DNA of 64,000 nt from Polaribacter sejongensis (GCF_038024065.1 NZ_CP150667.1:3107501-3171500), one strand, 5' to 3'; positions 26,672 to 36,624 are shown, counted from the first letter of the stretch. A program made the numbers and translations. Notes: a model not told the origin generated them from the letters alone.

Positions 26672-26856
26672 TCTCTGTATAAAGAGACAGTAAAGTATTA
26701 AAACAGAACAGAAAAAATACATTGTAAACCTGCTGTAAAGTATTTCTGATAAACATTTTTGTTTTTCTTAGAAATACTTTAAAAGTGGAACAGTATTTGG
26801 AGTGTTAAACTTTTAGAAGTTAGAACCAACTTTATAACATAAAAATAACTAAACTC

Positions 26857-27843
26857 ATGAAAAAAATATTTACGCTACTTGCATTTACAGTTTTATTTAC
26901 CTCATGTGGTGGAGGTAATGATAAAATTACTTTACGATCATCTGTTGGTAAAGTAAACAAAGTAATGGTAGTTACTAAAGCTAGTGATTGGGCTGGTGAT
27001 ATTGGTAAAGAAATAAGAAATTCTTTTGGAGAATTGATGGTCGGTTTGCCACAACCAGAGCCTCTTTTATCTGTTTCTCAAGTGGCTCCTAATGGTTTTG
27101 GAAAGATGATGCAAGCTGGTAGAAATATTATGGTTATTGGTGTTGCCGATGAAGAGAAATATTTTGTTAGAAACAATGTTTATGCACAACCACAGACTAT
27201 TGTTTATGTGTATGCTAAAGACAAAGAAGGCGTTGTAAACTTGTTTAAAAAACATCATGAAGAAATTATTAAAACCTTTATCGAGTCGGATGTTAAAATG
27301 CTTCAAAATTTGTTTCGCAAAAATAAATTAGATGATTCTCAATTTAAAACACTTCAAAATTTAGGAATTTCATTAACCATCAATAATAAATTTAACATCG
27401 TAGATGATACGGGAGATTTTTTATGGTTACGTCAGCATTTATCAAGCGGAATTGCAAAAACAGGAAGTAATAATATTTTAGTGTATTCTGTTCCTTTAGA
27501 TGATGAAACACAAGTTTCTGATAGTATTGTAGCTGTTAGAAATAGAATTGGAAAGAAATACATACCAGGTTCAGATCCAGAAACCATGCACATGATTACA
27601 GAAAAAGCATATACTCCTTTTACCTTTGATGCAACTATAGATGGTAAAAAAGCGTATGAAACTAGAGGGAAGTGGGAAGTTAAAAACGATTTTATGGCAG
27701 GACCATTTTTAAACTATACAGTGGTGGATAAAAAGAACAACCGATTAATTATTTTTGAAGGGTTCACTTACGCTCCTTCTGTTAATAAAAGAGCATTTTT
27801 GTTTGAGTTGGAAGCAACTGCAAAATCTATGAAGATTAAATAA
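26857..27843 (+). CDS. DUF4837 family lipoprotein
   Basis: A 328-aa protein with a lipoprotein signal (LFTSCGGG, Cys about residue 17). The beta/alpha body and length fit the DUF4837 family, which is widespread in Bacteroidota and has no known biochemical role. No catalytic motif is visible. It stands alone after a 185-base gap and ends at a strong terminator shared with trpS. Confidence 0.75.
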   Translation: MKKIFTLLAFTVLFTSCGGGNDKITLRSSVGKVNKVMVVTKASDWAGDIGKEIRNSFGELMVGLPQPEPLLSVSQVAPNGFGKMMQAGRNIMVIGVADEEKYFVRNNVYAQPQTIVYVYAKDKEGVVNLFKKHHEEIIKTFIESDVKMLQNLFRKNKLDDSQFKTLQNLGISLTINNKFNIVDDTGDFLWLRQHLSSGIAKTGSNNILVYSVPLDDETQVSDSIVAVRNRIGKKYIPGSDPETMHMITEKAYTPFTFDATIDGKKAYETRGKWEVKNDFMAGPFLNYTVVDKKNNRLIIFEGFTYAPSVNKRAFLFELEATAKSMKIK

Positions 27844-27868
27844 ATAAAAGTACTTTATAAATATAAAA

Positions 27869-27900
27869 AAATCCGAAAGCAACTGCTTTCGGATTTTTTT
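27869..27900. terminator. Bidirectional terminator between the DUF4837 gene and trpS
   Basis: AAATCCGAAAGC (27869-27880) pairs perfectly with GCTTTCGGATTT (27885-27896) around AACT. Ts follow on the plus strand and the preceding A-run gives Ts on the minus strand, so it can serve both convergent genes. Confidence 0.9.
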
Positions 27901-27964
27901 ATGTAATTCAACCCAAATTTAATTAAAAATGAATTCTCATATATTTTTTACGGATTTTATTCCG

Positions 27965-28933
27965 TTAGTAACCAATTTTTGCTCTCACTCTTTTTAGAAC
28001 ACCGTTAGCAACAACAGTTGCCTTTTCTGCTCCAATTTTTAAAGCCTCATCAAGTTCATGCTTATTTTCCATATAATGATTGTAGCGGTCTCTTATTGGA
28101 GAGAATTGCTCAAGAATCAATTCATATAAAGCTTGTTTTGCATGACCATAACCGTAATTACCACCTTCGTAATTAGCTCTCATGGTTGCTGTTTGTTCTT
28201 CGGTTGCAAGTAATTTATACAAAGCAAAAACATTATCGGTATCAGGGTTTTTAGGATCTTCTAAACCTAAACTATCTGTTTTAATAGACATTACTTGTTT
28301 TCTTAACTTTTTGTCTGGTAAGAAAATATTGATAAGATTATTTCTAGATTTACTCATTTTTTCACCATCAATTCCGGGAACTAATTTTGTGTTTTCTTGT
28401 ATTCCTGGTTGTGGCGGAACCAATGTTTCTCCCACGATATTGTTAAACCTATTAGCAACATCACGGGTCATTTCTAAATGCTGTAATTGATCTTTACCAA
28501 CTGGTACAATCTCTGCATCATATAATAAAATATCTGCAGCCATTAACATTGGGTAGGTAAATAAACCTGCATTAACATCTCCTAATCTATCAGCTTTATC
28601 TTTAAATCCGTGTGCTAAAGTTAGTCTTTGATACGGGAAAAAACAGCTTAAATACCACGTTAATTCTGTTGTTTGTGGTATATCACTTTGTCTGTAAAAT
28701 ATAGTTTTATTAATGTCTAATCCACAAGCAAGCCAAGTAGCAGCAACACTATACGTGTTTTCTCTTAATTCTTTTCCATCTTTAATCTGGGTTAAAGAAT
28801 GCATATCTGCAATAAATATAAAAGATTCATTTCCTGGACTATTTGCCATCTTTATTGCTGGTAAAATAGCTCCTAATAAATTTCCTAAATGTGGAGTTCC
28901 TGTACTTTGTACACCTGTTAAAATTCTAGACAT
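27965..28933 (-). CDS. trpS: Tryptophanyl-tRNA synthetase
   Basis: Charges tRNA-Trp. The 322-aa class I synthetase has the HIGH-type motif as TPHLGN near residue 14 and the KMSKS motif intact in GEKMSKSRNN. Length and the motif YPMLMAADILLY fit bacterial TrpS. It is monocistronic on the minus strand with its own promoter at 28989-28996 and a shared terminator downstream. Confidence 0.95.
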   Translation of the reverse strand: MSRILTGVQSTGTPHLGNLLGAILPAIKMANSPGNESFIFIADMHSLTQIKDGKELRENTYSVAATWLACGLDINKTIFYRQSDIPQTTELTWYLSCFFPYQRLTLAHGFKDKADRLGDVNAGLFTYPMLMAADILLYDAEIVPVGKDQLQHLEMTRDVANRFNNIVGETLVPPQPGIQENTKLVPGIDGEKMSKSRNNLINIFLPDKKLRKQVMSIKTDSLGLEDPKNPDTDNVFALYKLLATEEQTATMRANYEGGNYGYGHAKQALYELILEQFSPIRDRYNHYMENKHELDEALKIGAEKATVVANGVLKRVRAKIGY

Positions 28934-28988
28934 TATATTGTTTTTATCTTTTTTTTGATGGAGAGCTTCTCATTACTCTCTGCAATTA

Positions 28989-28996
28989 CAAAAATA
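28989..28996 (-). promoter_or_regulatory. trpS promoter -7 box
   Basis: TATTTTTG on the minus strand matches TAnnTTTG exactly, 56 bases upstream of the start codon. A TTG (plus-strand CAA at 29020-29022) lies 23 bases further upstream as a possible -33 element. Confidence 0.6.
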
Positions 28997-29127
28997 AGGT
29001 TTTGTTTAAGAAAACCTATCAAACAAAAGAATATTAGTATTTTTGTTTCTTAAGTAGCATTTAGGATAGTAACTTTATTCTCTTAAGTGATTACTATTTA
29101 AATAATCAAGCAACTTTTATTGATTCT

Positions 29128-29892
29128 ATGAAGTACCTTAAAATTCCTTTTCTTTTAATTTGGCGCTTGTGGTTTTACCTTTTAATGATTGTAACAATTT
29201 TAGTGATGTCACCACTTTTATTGTTATTTACTTTTAAAGAAGAGCATTACCATATTTTTTGGAGAATCGCTAGAGTTTTATCTAAAGTGCTAATTTACGG
29301 AATGGGGTTTCGTTTAGATGTGCAATTTGATGAAGAATTAGAACCTAATAAAAGTTATATGTTTTGCCCCAATCATACTTCTTTAATGGATCCTTTTGTT
29401 TTGATTGCCATCAGTAAAAACCCTATTGTATTTGTTGGTAAGCAAGAGTTGGTTAAAATTCCTGTTTTTGGTTTTTTTTATAAACGAGTGGTTATTATGG
29501 TAGATAGAAATAATCCGGAAAGTAGAAGAAGAGTTTTTAGCATGGCTAAAAAGAGATTGCAAAACGGCGTAAGTATGGCTATTTTTCCTGAAGGATTAGT
29601 GCCTGAGGAAGATGTAATTTTAGCACCATTTAAAAAAGGAGCTTTTAGTTTAGCTATAGAGTTTGAGATACCAATTGTACCACAAGTTTATTACGATTGT
29701 AAACGGTTGTTTTCTTGGAACGTTTTTAAAGGTGGTATGGGAGTTTTTAGAGTGCGCCAGCACAATTTTATTGCTACAAAAGGATTGTCTATAAAAGAAA
29801 GAGATCAGTTAAAAGACAAAACATTCAATATCATTTACAACGATTTGGCAAATGATAAAAAGTTTATGAAAGATACAAATAGCACAAAATGA
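29128..29892 (+). CDS. 1-acylglycerol-3-phosphate O-acyltransferase family protein (PlsC-like)
   Basis: Membrane-associated acyltransferase of 254 aa. After an N-terminal hydrophobic stretch (residues 5-35) comes the catalytic HX4D motif in NHTSLMD, then FPEG as motif III and IPIVPQVY as motif IV. It probably makes phosphatidic acid or remodels lipids at the inner membrane. It overlaps the next gene by four bases (ATGA), so they are translationally coupled. Confidence 0.88.
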   Translation: MKYLKIPFLLIWRLWFYLLMIVTILVMSPLLLLFTFKEEHYHIFWRIARVLSKVLIYGMGFRLDVQFDEELEPNKSYMFCPNHTSLMDPFVLIAISKNPIVFVGKQELVKIPVFGFFYKRVVIMVDRNNPESRRRVFSMAKKRLQNGVSMAIFPEGLVPEEDVILAPFKKGAFSLAIEFEIPIVPQVYYDCKRLFSWNVFKGGMGVFRVRQHNFIATKGLSIKERDQLKDKTFNIIYNDLANDKKFMKDTNSTK

Positions 29893-30527
29893 ATGTAAAA
29901 TTAAATCCCGGATATTCAGAAACAGAAGAACGCTTAAATGTTTGGTCTCATGGTTTAGGATTGCTTGCAAGTGTTATTGCTTTTCCTTTTTTAATTGTAA
30001 AAGCATCCAACTATACTAACTTTTGGGAGGTTACAAGTTTTGTGATTTATGGGTTGAGTTTAATTGTTTTATATGCAGCTTCTACATTTTATCATGCAGC
30101 AAAAAATCCGAAGAAAAGAAGACGGTTAAATATTTTTGACCATGCGGCTATTTATGCTTTAATTGCTGGGAGTTATACCCCTTTTTGCTTGGTCGCTTTA
30201 AATTCTGATTTAGGTTGGTATATGTTTATAGCTGTTTGGGTTTTTGCCTTAACAGGTATTATTTTAAAGCTATTTTTTACAGGAAGGTTCGATAAAATTT
30301 CTACAGCAATGTATCTTTTAATGGGGTGGCAAGTAGTGTTTTTCATAAAACCTTTAATGGTTGCTTTACCCACTTTTAATTTAAATTTATTAATTGGTGG
30401 AGGAGTTTTTTACACCATCGGAGCTATTTTATATTCCATTAAAAAGATACCATATAACCACGCCATTTTTCACGTATTTGTTTTATTGGGCAGTATCAGT
30501 CATTTTATAGCAATTTACTACTTGTAG
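29889..30527 (+). CDS. Hemolysin III / PAQR family membrane protein
   Basis: A 212-aa seven-helix protein of the TrhA/YqfA branch of the PAQR family. The family metal-site-like residues are visible: SxxYH in STFYHAAKNP, DHAAIYALIAGSYTPF, and HAIFHVFVLLGSISHF near the C terminus. In bacteria such proteins affect membrane lipid balance, which suits the overlapping acyltransferase gene upstream. True haemolytic activity is not implied. Confidence 0.85.
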   Translation: MNVKLNPGYSETEERLNVWSHGLGLLASVIAFPFLIVKASNYTNFWEVTSFVIYGLSLIVLYAASTFYHAAKNPKKRRRLNIFDHAAIYALIAGSYTPFCLVALNSDLGWYMFIAVWVFALTGIILKLFFTGRFDKISTAMYLLMGWQVVFFIKPLMVALPTFNLNLLIGGGVFYTIGAILYSIKKIPYNHAIFHVFVLLGSISHFIAIYYL

Positions 30528-30530
30528 TTT

Positions 30531-31004
30531 TTAAATCCAGTCTTTAAAAGGATGTTTACTAATGCTAGAATTATAGTATTTTACATCCCCAGTAACTTCT
30601 TGGTCTAACCAATTTGGTTTTATAAAAGTTTCAGTTTCTGAGTTTAATTCTACTTCTGCAACCGTTAAACCTTGGTTGTCGCCATAAAATTCATCCACCT
30701 CATAAGTGTGATCACCAACTTTAACCAAATATCTTGTTTTATCAATAATACTTGGTTCGCACAATAAAAGTAAACTTTCGGCTTCCGATTTTTCAATTTC
30801 CTTTTCCCACTCAAAACGGGTTGTTCCTGTAGCGTTAGATTTTCCTTTAATAGTCATAAAAGCTTTTTCATCGGATATTCTAACTCTTACAGTTCTGTTT
30901 TTATCAGAATTTAAATACCCTTGTTTAATACTTTTTTGAGCATAACTTTCACTTTTAAAATCGTCATTTTTCACTAAAAATTTTCTTTCTATTTCTAAAC
31001 TCAT
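30531..31004 (-). CDS. CYTH domain protein
   Basis: A 157-aa stand-alone CYTH domain, beginning with the diagnostic ExExK motif (EIERK at residues 4-8). The fold is a beta tunnel that binds triphosphates, with Arg/Lys/Glu strands such as TVRVRI and GTTRFEWEKEIE. Bacterial members act as inorganic triphosphatases or related phosphohydrolases; the substrate here is unknown. It converges on the PAQR gene with a three-base gap. Confidence 0.85.
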   Translation of the reverse strand: MSLEIERKFLVKNDDFKSESYAQKSIKQGYLNSDKNRTVRVRISDEKAFMTIKGKSNATGTTRFEWEKEIEKSEAESLLLLCEPSIIDKTRYLVKVGDHTYEVDEFYGDNQGLTVAEVELNSETETFIKPNWLDQEVTGDVKYYNSSISKHPFKDWI

Positions 31005-31050
31005 AAAATGGATGTTTTTTGCTGTAATTTAAGTATTGTAATAAATAGTG

Positions 31051-32028
31051 TTATTTTTTATTCTGATAAATGCCAAACACAAAATCAGATTGGTTTTCTT
31101 TTAGATACTTGTCTTCTAGGGCAAAAAGGTTGTTTAAAACTTGTTCTTTTTCGGTGTCTAATTCGTAAAAGTGATGAGAAATATCTCTAAGTGTGCTCAT
31201 CAATAAATTATTTCCATAAGGTCTTTCTATAAGGGTGTTATAATGTTTGTGAATTGCCGGAATAATACTCTCAGAATCTACGCATTCAGAAGGGTCTGCT
31301 ATAATCATTCGAAGTACACCAACGCCTCGGTATTTATTTTTATGTTGCTTACTTTTAAACCGTGTTCTAAATTTCTTAGGAATAGATTTTAACGCTTCAT
31401 TGATGGCTGTAATTTGTGTTTTAGAAAACTGATGCCTTGTTGCGCCTACAAATTCATTAATTATAAGCAATCCATCTGGCTTTAATACTTTTTGTATGCT
31501 ACCGGATAATAAAGAGTCTATTTTATCAAAATGATGTAAAGAAGCTTTAAAGAATATAACATCAAAATCATTTTCTTTAAACTCAAAATCATCAATGTTT
31601 TTAGCAATAAATTTAATGTTTGTTAGACCATTTTTTGCTGCTTTTTTCGCTGCTTTTTGTAGTAAGTTGTCAGCAATATCTAAACAAACAACTTCTTTAA
31701 AAATGGTATTGTTTTTAGCCAATTCAATTTCTGGATTGCAAATACCAGAACCTAAAGAAAGAAGCCTTAGGTTGGTTTTGTCTTTCAAAAAATCATCCGT
31801 AAGAAATTGAATATAACCTATATTTTTATCACCAGAAATTAAAAGATTCCATCGTTCTACAACCTTAGGAATAGACCAAAAGTTAGAAGAAATAGAGGCA
31901 GTATTGTTAAAAGCACTTTTTGTTCTACCTTCTTTGTTAAACGTAAACTTAGAAAAGAAAAACTTGCTACCTCGTTGTATTGCTTTAAAATACGTGTCTA
32001 TAAAGTCATCTAAAGTAATCAGTTTCAT
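31051..32028 (-). CDS. SAM-dependent methyltransferase
   Basis: A 325-aa class I methyltransferase-fold protein. The SAM-binding motif appears as LSLGSGICNPEIELAK (about residue 93), followed by VVCLDIADN and the motif FDVIFFKASLHHF. The substrate is not predictable; N- and C-terminal extensions of about 80-100 residues surround the core. It is in the same direction as the CYTH gene, 46 bases upstream of it, and has its own -7 box. Confidence 0.75.
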   Translation of the reverse strand: MKLITLDDFIDTYFKAIQRGSKFFFSKFTFNKEGRTKSAFNNTASISSNFWSIPKVVERWNLLISGDKNIGYIQFLTDDFLKDKTNLRLLSLGSGICNPEIELAKNNTIFKEVVCLDIADNLLQKAAKKAAKNGLTNIKFIAKNIDDFEFKENDFDVIFFKASLHHFDKIDSLLSGSIQKVLKPDGLLIINEFVGATRHQFSKTQITAINEALKSIPKKFRTRFKSKQHKNKYRGVGVLRMIIADPSECVDSESIIPAIHKHYNTLIERPYGNNLLMSTLRDISHHFYELDTEKEQVLNNLFALEDKYLKENQSDFVFGIYQNKK

Positions 32029-32048
32029 ATTCTATTTTACAATTGGTA

Positions 32049-32056
32049 CAAAAATA
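32049..32056 (-). promoter_or_regulatory. Promoter -7 box of the methyltransferase gene
   Basis: TATTTTTG on the minus strand is an exact TAnnTTTG match 21 bases upstream of the start codon. Confidence 0.55.
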
Positions 32057-32194
32057 CTTTTTTAAAATAAACTGTCATCCTCTATAAGTATTCTTTTTAG
32101 TTAGATTATTTATAACAAATTAGAATATATCTTAGAAATAGGGTTTAAAAGTGTACTAATACTAGCATGTTTACGTTTAATGATAAAAAAGAAA

Positions 32195-32202
32195 TATCTT
32201 TG
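32195..32202 (+). promoter_or_regulatory. Promoter -7 box of porZ
   Basis: TATCTTTG matches TAnnTTTG exactly and lies 18 bases before the start codon, giving a very short leader. Confidence 0.6.
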
Positions 32203-32220
32203 AGATATTAAACTTAATCG

Positions 32221-34551
32221 ATGAAAAAACTCTTTATACTTTCTATCTTATTTTTCTCAGTATCGTTTTCTGCTCAGACAGATTATAGTGCTTCTTGGGA
32301 AGACTTTTATTCTTACAACAATGTAAAAGATTTTGTGAAGGTAGATGATGTAATTTATGCCTTATCAGACAATGCTGTTTTTACGTATGATGTGGTTACA
32401 AAAGAGATTGAAAAACTGTCTTCCGTACAAGGTTTGTCTGGAGAAACTACAAGCTCTATTCATTATAATAGTGCTTTTAGAAGGCTTGTAATTGGTTATG
32501 AAAACGGATTGGTAGAGGTTGTAGATGAGGATGGTATCATAACTATTTCTTCGGATATTGTTAGTTTTAATCAATCTGGAGAGAAAAGTATCAACGATAT
32601 TACAGAGTATAATGGCAAACTGTATTTGTCTACGCCATTTGCTATTGTAGTATATGATATTGATAGATTAGAGTTTGGAGACACCTATTTTATTGGTTCG
32701 GGTTCTAGTGCTATAAGGATTAATGCAACGACTGTTTTAAATGATGTTATTTATGCAGCTACCGAAGACGGAATTTATACAGCCGATATAAACAATACAT
32801 CGTTGATAGATTTTAATAATTGGAATCAGCAATTTAACGGCAATTATTTTAAGGAATTAGTAACGTTTAATAATAAGGTATTTACAATTTCCGGATCGAA
32901 ATTATATGAAATAAATGGAAGTGTTTTAAATGAAAGAAGAGATTTTTCTCAACCCATTATTTCTATTAAAAGTTCAGCCTCTTTTTTAACGGTTACTTTA
33001 GGTCAAAATTCTGTAATTTTTGATACTGCTTTAAATACCGCTTTTCAATTTAACACCACACCAGATTTCAACTTTACGCTTAACAATTCTTTTTTTGAAG
33101 ATGATACCATTTTTTTAGCAACCACAGAATTTGGTGTTTTGCAAAGTAATAGTACTAGCGTCGATTATTTAGAAATTCACCCAGAAGGACCTTTAGAAAA
33201 TGATGTGTTTTCAATAGCAGCGAGCAATAATAATGTTTGGGTTGTTTATGGTGGTTATACAGATGTTTATGCGGTAATTCAGAATCGTAAGGGGTTTAGT
33301 CACTTTAATGGAGAAAATTGGTTAAACACTAAGTTTGATGTAAATTATCCTGTTATAGATTTAAACCATATTTCTATAGATCCAAATGCAGAAAATAGAG
33401 TATATATTAGTTCTTTTGGACAAACAGATGACATTAATAGCGTTTCTACAGGAGGTTTATTAGTGGTAGAAAATGATGAGATTAAAACATTTTATAATCA
33501 CAATAACAGTAATAGTGCTATAGAAAGGAACAACCCTGATAATGCATACATAAGAGTTAGTGGTACCGTTTTCGATTCTCAAGGAAATTTATGGATTACC
33601 AATATAGGTGTAGATAACGAGTTAGTCAAATTTTCTGCAAGTGGTAATTGGTCTAATTTTGATATGAGATCTGTAGAAACAGATGCTACTAAGGCTGGTT
33701 TAAGTGAAATTGATATAGATAGCAATAATAGTCTTTGGTATGGCTCAAGAGGAAACGGAGTCTATGTTTTTAATGAGAACGGAAATAGAAAAAAAGCATT
33801 AGTTGCTACACCAAATTTAGGAAACCTTCCGGATGCAAATGTGGAAGCAGTGGCTGTGGATGGTAGTAATAGAGTTTGGATTGGTACTAGGTCTGGTTTG
33901 GTAATGTATAGTAATGCATCAGGTGTTTTTGATGATGCTACACCAAATGCAAATGCAGTAGTTATTAACGGAAACGCGGAAGGTTTTGGAGAAAGACTTT
34001 TAGGAGATCAACGGGTTAATAGCATTGTGGTAGATGGTGCAGATAATAAATGGTTTGGTACAGATAATGGTGGTGTAATTTATACCAATCCAAACGGACA
34101 AACAACTCTTGCCAATTTTAGTATGGACAATTCGCCATTACCATCTAATAAAATTGTAAAAATAGCGGTTGATGAAAGTACCGGTAAAGTTTATTTTGCA
34201 ACCAACAAAGGTATTGTAGTTTATAATAGTAAGGTGGCGCCTTTTGGCGATGTTATTCCAGATATTTACGCCTACCCAAATCCTGCTTTAAAAAATCATG
34301 AAACGGTTACTATTGATGGTAGAAACGGTACACATTTACCAAAAGGAACCAACGTAAAAATAATTGATGTTGCCGGTAACTTAGTATATGAAACCAATGT
34401 GGTAGAAGGACAGGAGTTGCAAGGAGGAAAAGTAGTTTGGGATAAAAAAAACCTTGCAGGTACTAATGTCGCTTCCGGAATTTATATTGTGTTGTTATCT
34501 AATGAGGATGCAACGGAAACAGGGGTTACTAAAATTGCAATTGTAAATTAA
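32221..34551 (+). CDS. porZ: PorZ, type IX secretion system surface protein
   Basis: A 776-aa exported protein: signal peptide (residues 1-19, ending FSAQT), two beta-propeller regions with repeating blade motifs such as DNSLWYGSRGNGVYVF, RVWIGTRSGLVMY and NKWFGTDNGGVIY, and a C-terminal type A sorting-like domain (last 90 residues, from YPNPALKNHETV to GVTKIAIVN). PorZ belongs to the attachment complex that supplies A-LPS for anchoring T9SS cargo in Porphyromonas. The adjacency to recO, one base apart, is a known arrangement in the phylum as I recall. Confidence 0.85.
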   Translation: MKKLFILSILFFSVSFSAQTDYSASWEDFYSYNNVKDFVKVDDVIYALSDNAVFTYDVVTKEIEKLSSVQGLSGETTSSIHYNSAFRRLVIGYENGLVEVVDEDGIITISSDIVSFNQSGEKSINDITEYNGKLYLSTPFAIVVYDIDRLEFGDTYFIGSGSSAIRINATTVLNDVIYAATEDGIYTADINNTSLIDFNNWNQQFNGNYFKELVTFNNKVFTISGSKLYEINGSVLNERRDFSQPIISIKSSASFLTVTLGQNSVIFDTALNTAFQFNTTPDFNFTLNNSFFEDDTIFLATTEFGVLQSNSTSVDYLEIHPEGPLENDVFSIAASNNNVWVVYGGYTDVYAVIQNRKGFSHFNGENWLNTKFDVNYPVIDLNHISIDPNAENRVYISSFGQTDDINSVSTGGLLVVENDEIKTFYNHNNSNSAIERNNPDNAYIRVSGTVFDSQGNLWITNIGVDNELVKFSASGNWSNFDMRSVETDATKAGLSEIDIDSNNSLWYGSRGNGVYVFNENGNRKKALVATPNLGNLPDANVEAVAVDGSNRVWIGTRSGLVMYSNASGVFDDATPNANAVVINGNAEGFGERLLGDQRVNSIVVDGADNKWFGTDNGGVIYTNPNGQTTLANFSMDNSPLPSNKIVKIAVDESTGKVYFATNKGIVVYNSKVAPFGDVIPDIYAYPNPALKNHETVTIDGRNGTHLPKGTNVKIIDVAGNLVYETNVVEGQELQGGKVVWDKKNLAGTNVASGIYIVLLSNEDATETGVTKIAIVN

Positions 34552-34552
34552 A

Positions 34553-35275
34553 ATGGCTGTTGTAACTACAAAAGCGATTGTTTTAAGTGCTTTAAAATTT
34601 GGAGACTCAAGCTTAATTGTAAAATGTTTTACGGAAGAAGAAGGGGTAAAGTCTTATTTAATTAGAGGTATTTTAAAAGCTAAAAAAGGAGGGTTGAAAG
34701 CAGCTTATTTTCAGCCATTAACGCAGTTAACAATTGTTGCAAGCCACAATAATAAAGGGACTTTAAATTCTATTAAAGAGGTTCAGGTTTCATACCCTTA
34801 TCAAACTATCTATAGAGATATTGTGAAGCAATCTGTGGTGTTATTTTTATCTGAAGTATTGTCTTATGCAATAAAAGAAGAGGAAAAGAATGAAGGGCTT
34901 TATGAGTATTTAGAATCGGGACTTATTTGGTTGGATTTACATAATAAAATTGCAAATTTTCATTTGTTATTTTTACTGAATTTAACCCGTTTTCTTGGTT
35001 TTTATCCAGATTTGTCTGATGCTGATAAATTGGGATTTGATTTAAGCGAAGGGGTTTTCTCTGATTTAACCTCTCAAAAAAACCTCATTTCTGGTAATTA
35101 TTATTACCAATTCAAAAAACTGTTAGGAATTACTTTTGATGAAATAGAAAATGTATCTTTTGGTAAACAAGAAAGACAGATCGTTTTAAAAATTATAATT
35201 CAGTATTTCGAACTACACTTAGATGGATTTCGAAAGCCAAAATCACTTCAAATTTTAGAAACTGTTTTTAGTTGA
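34553..35275 (+). CDS. recO: RecO, DNA repair protein
   Basis: Recombination mediator of 240 aa that helps load RecA with RecR. The N-terminal OB fold (TTKAIVLSALKFGDSSLIVKC) and the helical C-terminal part are typical. The C-terminal zinc-finger cysteines of many RecO proteins are missing, which is usual in this phylum. The ATG is one base after the porZ stop, so the two genes are cotranscribed. Confidence 0.9.
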   Translation: MAVVTTKAIVLSALKFGDSSLIVKCFTEEEGVKSYLIRGILKAKKGGLKAAYFQPLTQLTIVASHNNKGTLNSIKEVQVSYPYQTIYRDIVKQSVVLFLSEVLSYAIKEEEKNEGLYEYLESGLIWLDLHNKIANFHLLFLLNLTRFLGFYPDLSDADKLGFDLSEGVFSDLTSQKNLISGNYYYQFKKLLGITFDEIENVSFGKQERQIVLKIIIQYFELHLDGFRKPKSLQILETVFS

Positions 35276-35338
35276 TACACCAAAGTGTTCAGCTAAAAAG
35301 ACTCAAGACCACTTCGCTAAAAGATACAAGAAATAAGA

Positions 35339-35372
35339 TTTTTTCAATCAACTATTTTTTAGTTTGAAAAAA
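35339..35372. terminator. Bidirectional terminator between recO and the SdpI-like gene
   Basis: TTTTTTCA (35339-35346) and AACTA (35350-35354) pair with TAGTT (35360-35364) and TGAAAAAA (35365-35372) with a three-base bulge. The ends of the stem are T- and A-runs, as expected for convergent genes. Confidence 0.55.
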
Positions 35373-35375
35373 CTT

Positions 35376-35729
35376 TTAATTTTTCTTCTTTTTACCTTCT
35401 TCAGTAAAATTATCGTTTATTGCTCTTTCTGTTTTTATAACACTAACTAAAATAGACAATAGCGCTAAAACCATTGGTTGCCAAGTTAATTCTATAGTAG
35501 CAAAGTTTACAAGAGCTAAAGCACCTAAAAACGAAATACCAGAGTAGATTAAAAAACTTTTATTGAAATTAGCATTTGCAAAATCCCATATTTCTTGGTT
35601 TAGCATTGCTTTTGGTGTTTTGTAACCATAAATTCCATTCACTTTTTTTGGAGGGAATTTCCAAAAAAGAATACTGATTAAAAATAATAAACCGTTTGTG
35701 GTAAGTATATATATTAAAGTTTCACTCAT
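35376..35729 (-). CDS. SdpI family membrane protein
   Basis: A 117-aa protein with three membrane helices and the SdpI-family segment GIYGYKTPKAMLNQEIWDFAN. In Bacillus SdpI gives immunity to a killing factor, but family members are widespread with unknown roles; immunity is not implied here. It ends a leftward group with the thioesterase, 28 bases downstream of that gene. Confidence 0.75.
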   Translation of the reverse strand: MSETLIYILTTNGLLFLISILFWKFPPKKVNGIYGYKTPKAMLNQEIWDFANANFNKSFLIYSGISFLGALALVNFATIELTWQPMVLALLSILVSVIKTERAINDNFTEEGKKKKN

Positions 35730-35757
35730 AATTCTAATTTTTTAATTTTGCTACTAC

Positions 35758-36624
35758 CTACTTTTTCAGAGGTCTTAACAATCCTTCTTGCGCTACAGAG
35801 GCAATTAATTTACCGTCTCTTGTAAAAATATTTCCTTTAGATAAACCTCTAGCTCCAAAAGCATTTGGAGATTCTACAGAATACAACATCCAATCATCAA
35901 AATCGAAATCTCTAAAAAACCACATAGAATGATCTAAACTTGCAGTTTGAGTATTTCCAAAATTGTAATTACTTGCATTCGGATTAAAAGCGGCGTTTAG
36001 TATGTTATAATCAGAAATATAGGCAAGAATTTCTTGTTTTGTTCTAAAATCCATTTCTTGCTTTTTACCTTTTAAGCGAAACCAAACTTGCTCATTGGGA
36101 GGTAAGTTTTCTGGTTGTAACGGGTTTGGTATTCTTACCGGTTTAAACTCTATAGGTCTTTCTATACTTAAAAAGTATTTCATAGATTTTGGTAAAAAAT
36201 CACCAAATTTTTCCAACATATCATCCCAACTCAATAATTTTTCTGGTTGTTTTATGCTAGCATCAAATGTAGCTTGATGTTCAAAACCATCTTCTTCTTT
36301 ATGAAATGAAGCCGCTAGAATAAAAATAGTTTTTTCATTTTGGCTTGCAGTAACTCTTCTTGTAGAAAAACTACCTCCATTTCTTACTTCTTGTACATGA
36401 TAATTAATAGGAATTGTTAAATCTCCAGCCTCTAAAAAATAAGAATGTAAAGAATGTAAAAAACGATTTTCTGGTATGGTTTTATAAGCGGCATTAACTG
36501 CTTGTGCTATAACTTGTCCGCCAAAAACATTTGGACTACCAATGGTTACGCTATTTCCGCTAAAATTATGATTGCCTAAATCTTCTAAATTTAAAAGTGA
36601 AATTAATTCTTTAGTGTTTTTCAT
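35758..36624 (-). CDS. tesB: Acyl-CoA thioesterase II (TesB family)
   Basis: Double-hotdog thioesterase of 288 aa that hydrolyses acyl-CoAs. Recognisable TesB blocks are VFGGQVIAQAVNAAY near residue 33, LHSYFLEAGD, RRVTASQNEKTIF and, in the C-terminal half, ASLDHSMWFFRDF with the catalytic Asp. The start overlaps the end of the N-acyltransferase gene by 14 bases, indicating coupling. Confidence 0.9.
   Translation of the reverse strand: MKNTKELISLLNLEDLGNHNFSGNSVTIGSPNVFGGQVIAQAVNAAYKTIPENRFLHSLHSYFLEAGDLTIPINYHVQEVRNGGSFSTRRVTASQNEKTIFILAASFHKEEDGFEHQATFDASIKQPEKLLSWDDMLEKFGDFLPKSMKYFLSIERPIEFKPVRIPNPLQPENLPPNEQVWFRLKGKKQEMDFRTKQEILAYISDYNILNAAFNPNASNYNFGNTQTASLDHSMWFFRDFDFDDWMLYSVESPNAFGARGLSKGNIFTRDGKLIASVAQEGLLRPLKK

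Noticed and set aside
35376..35729. SdpI-like protein as immunity gene of a toxin system
   Set aside because: No SdpA, SdpB, SdpC or other toxin gene is nearby; the neighbours are a thioesterase and recO.
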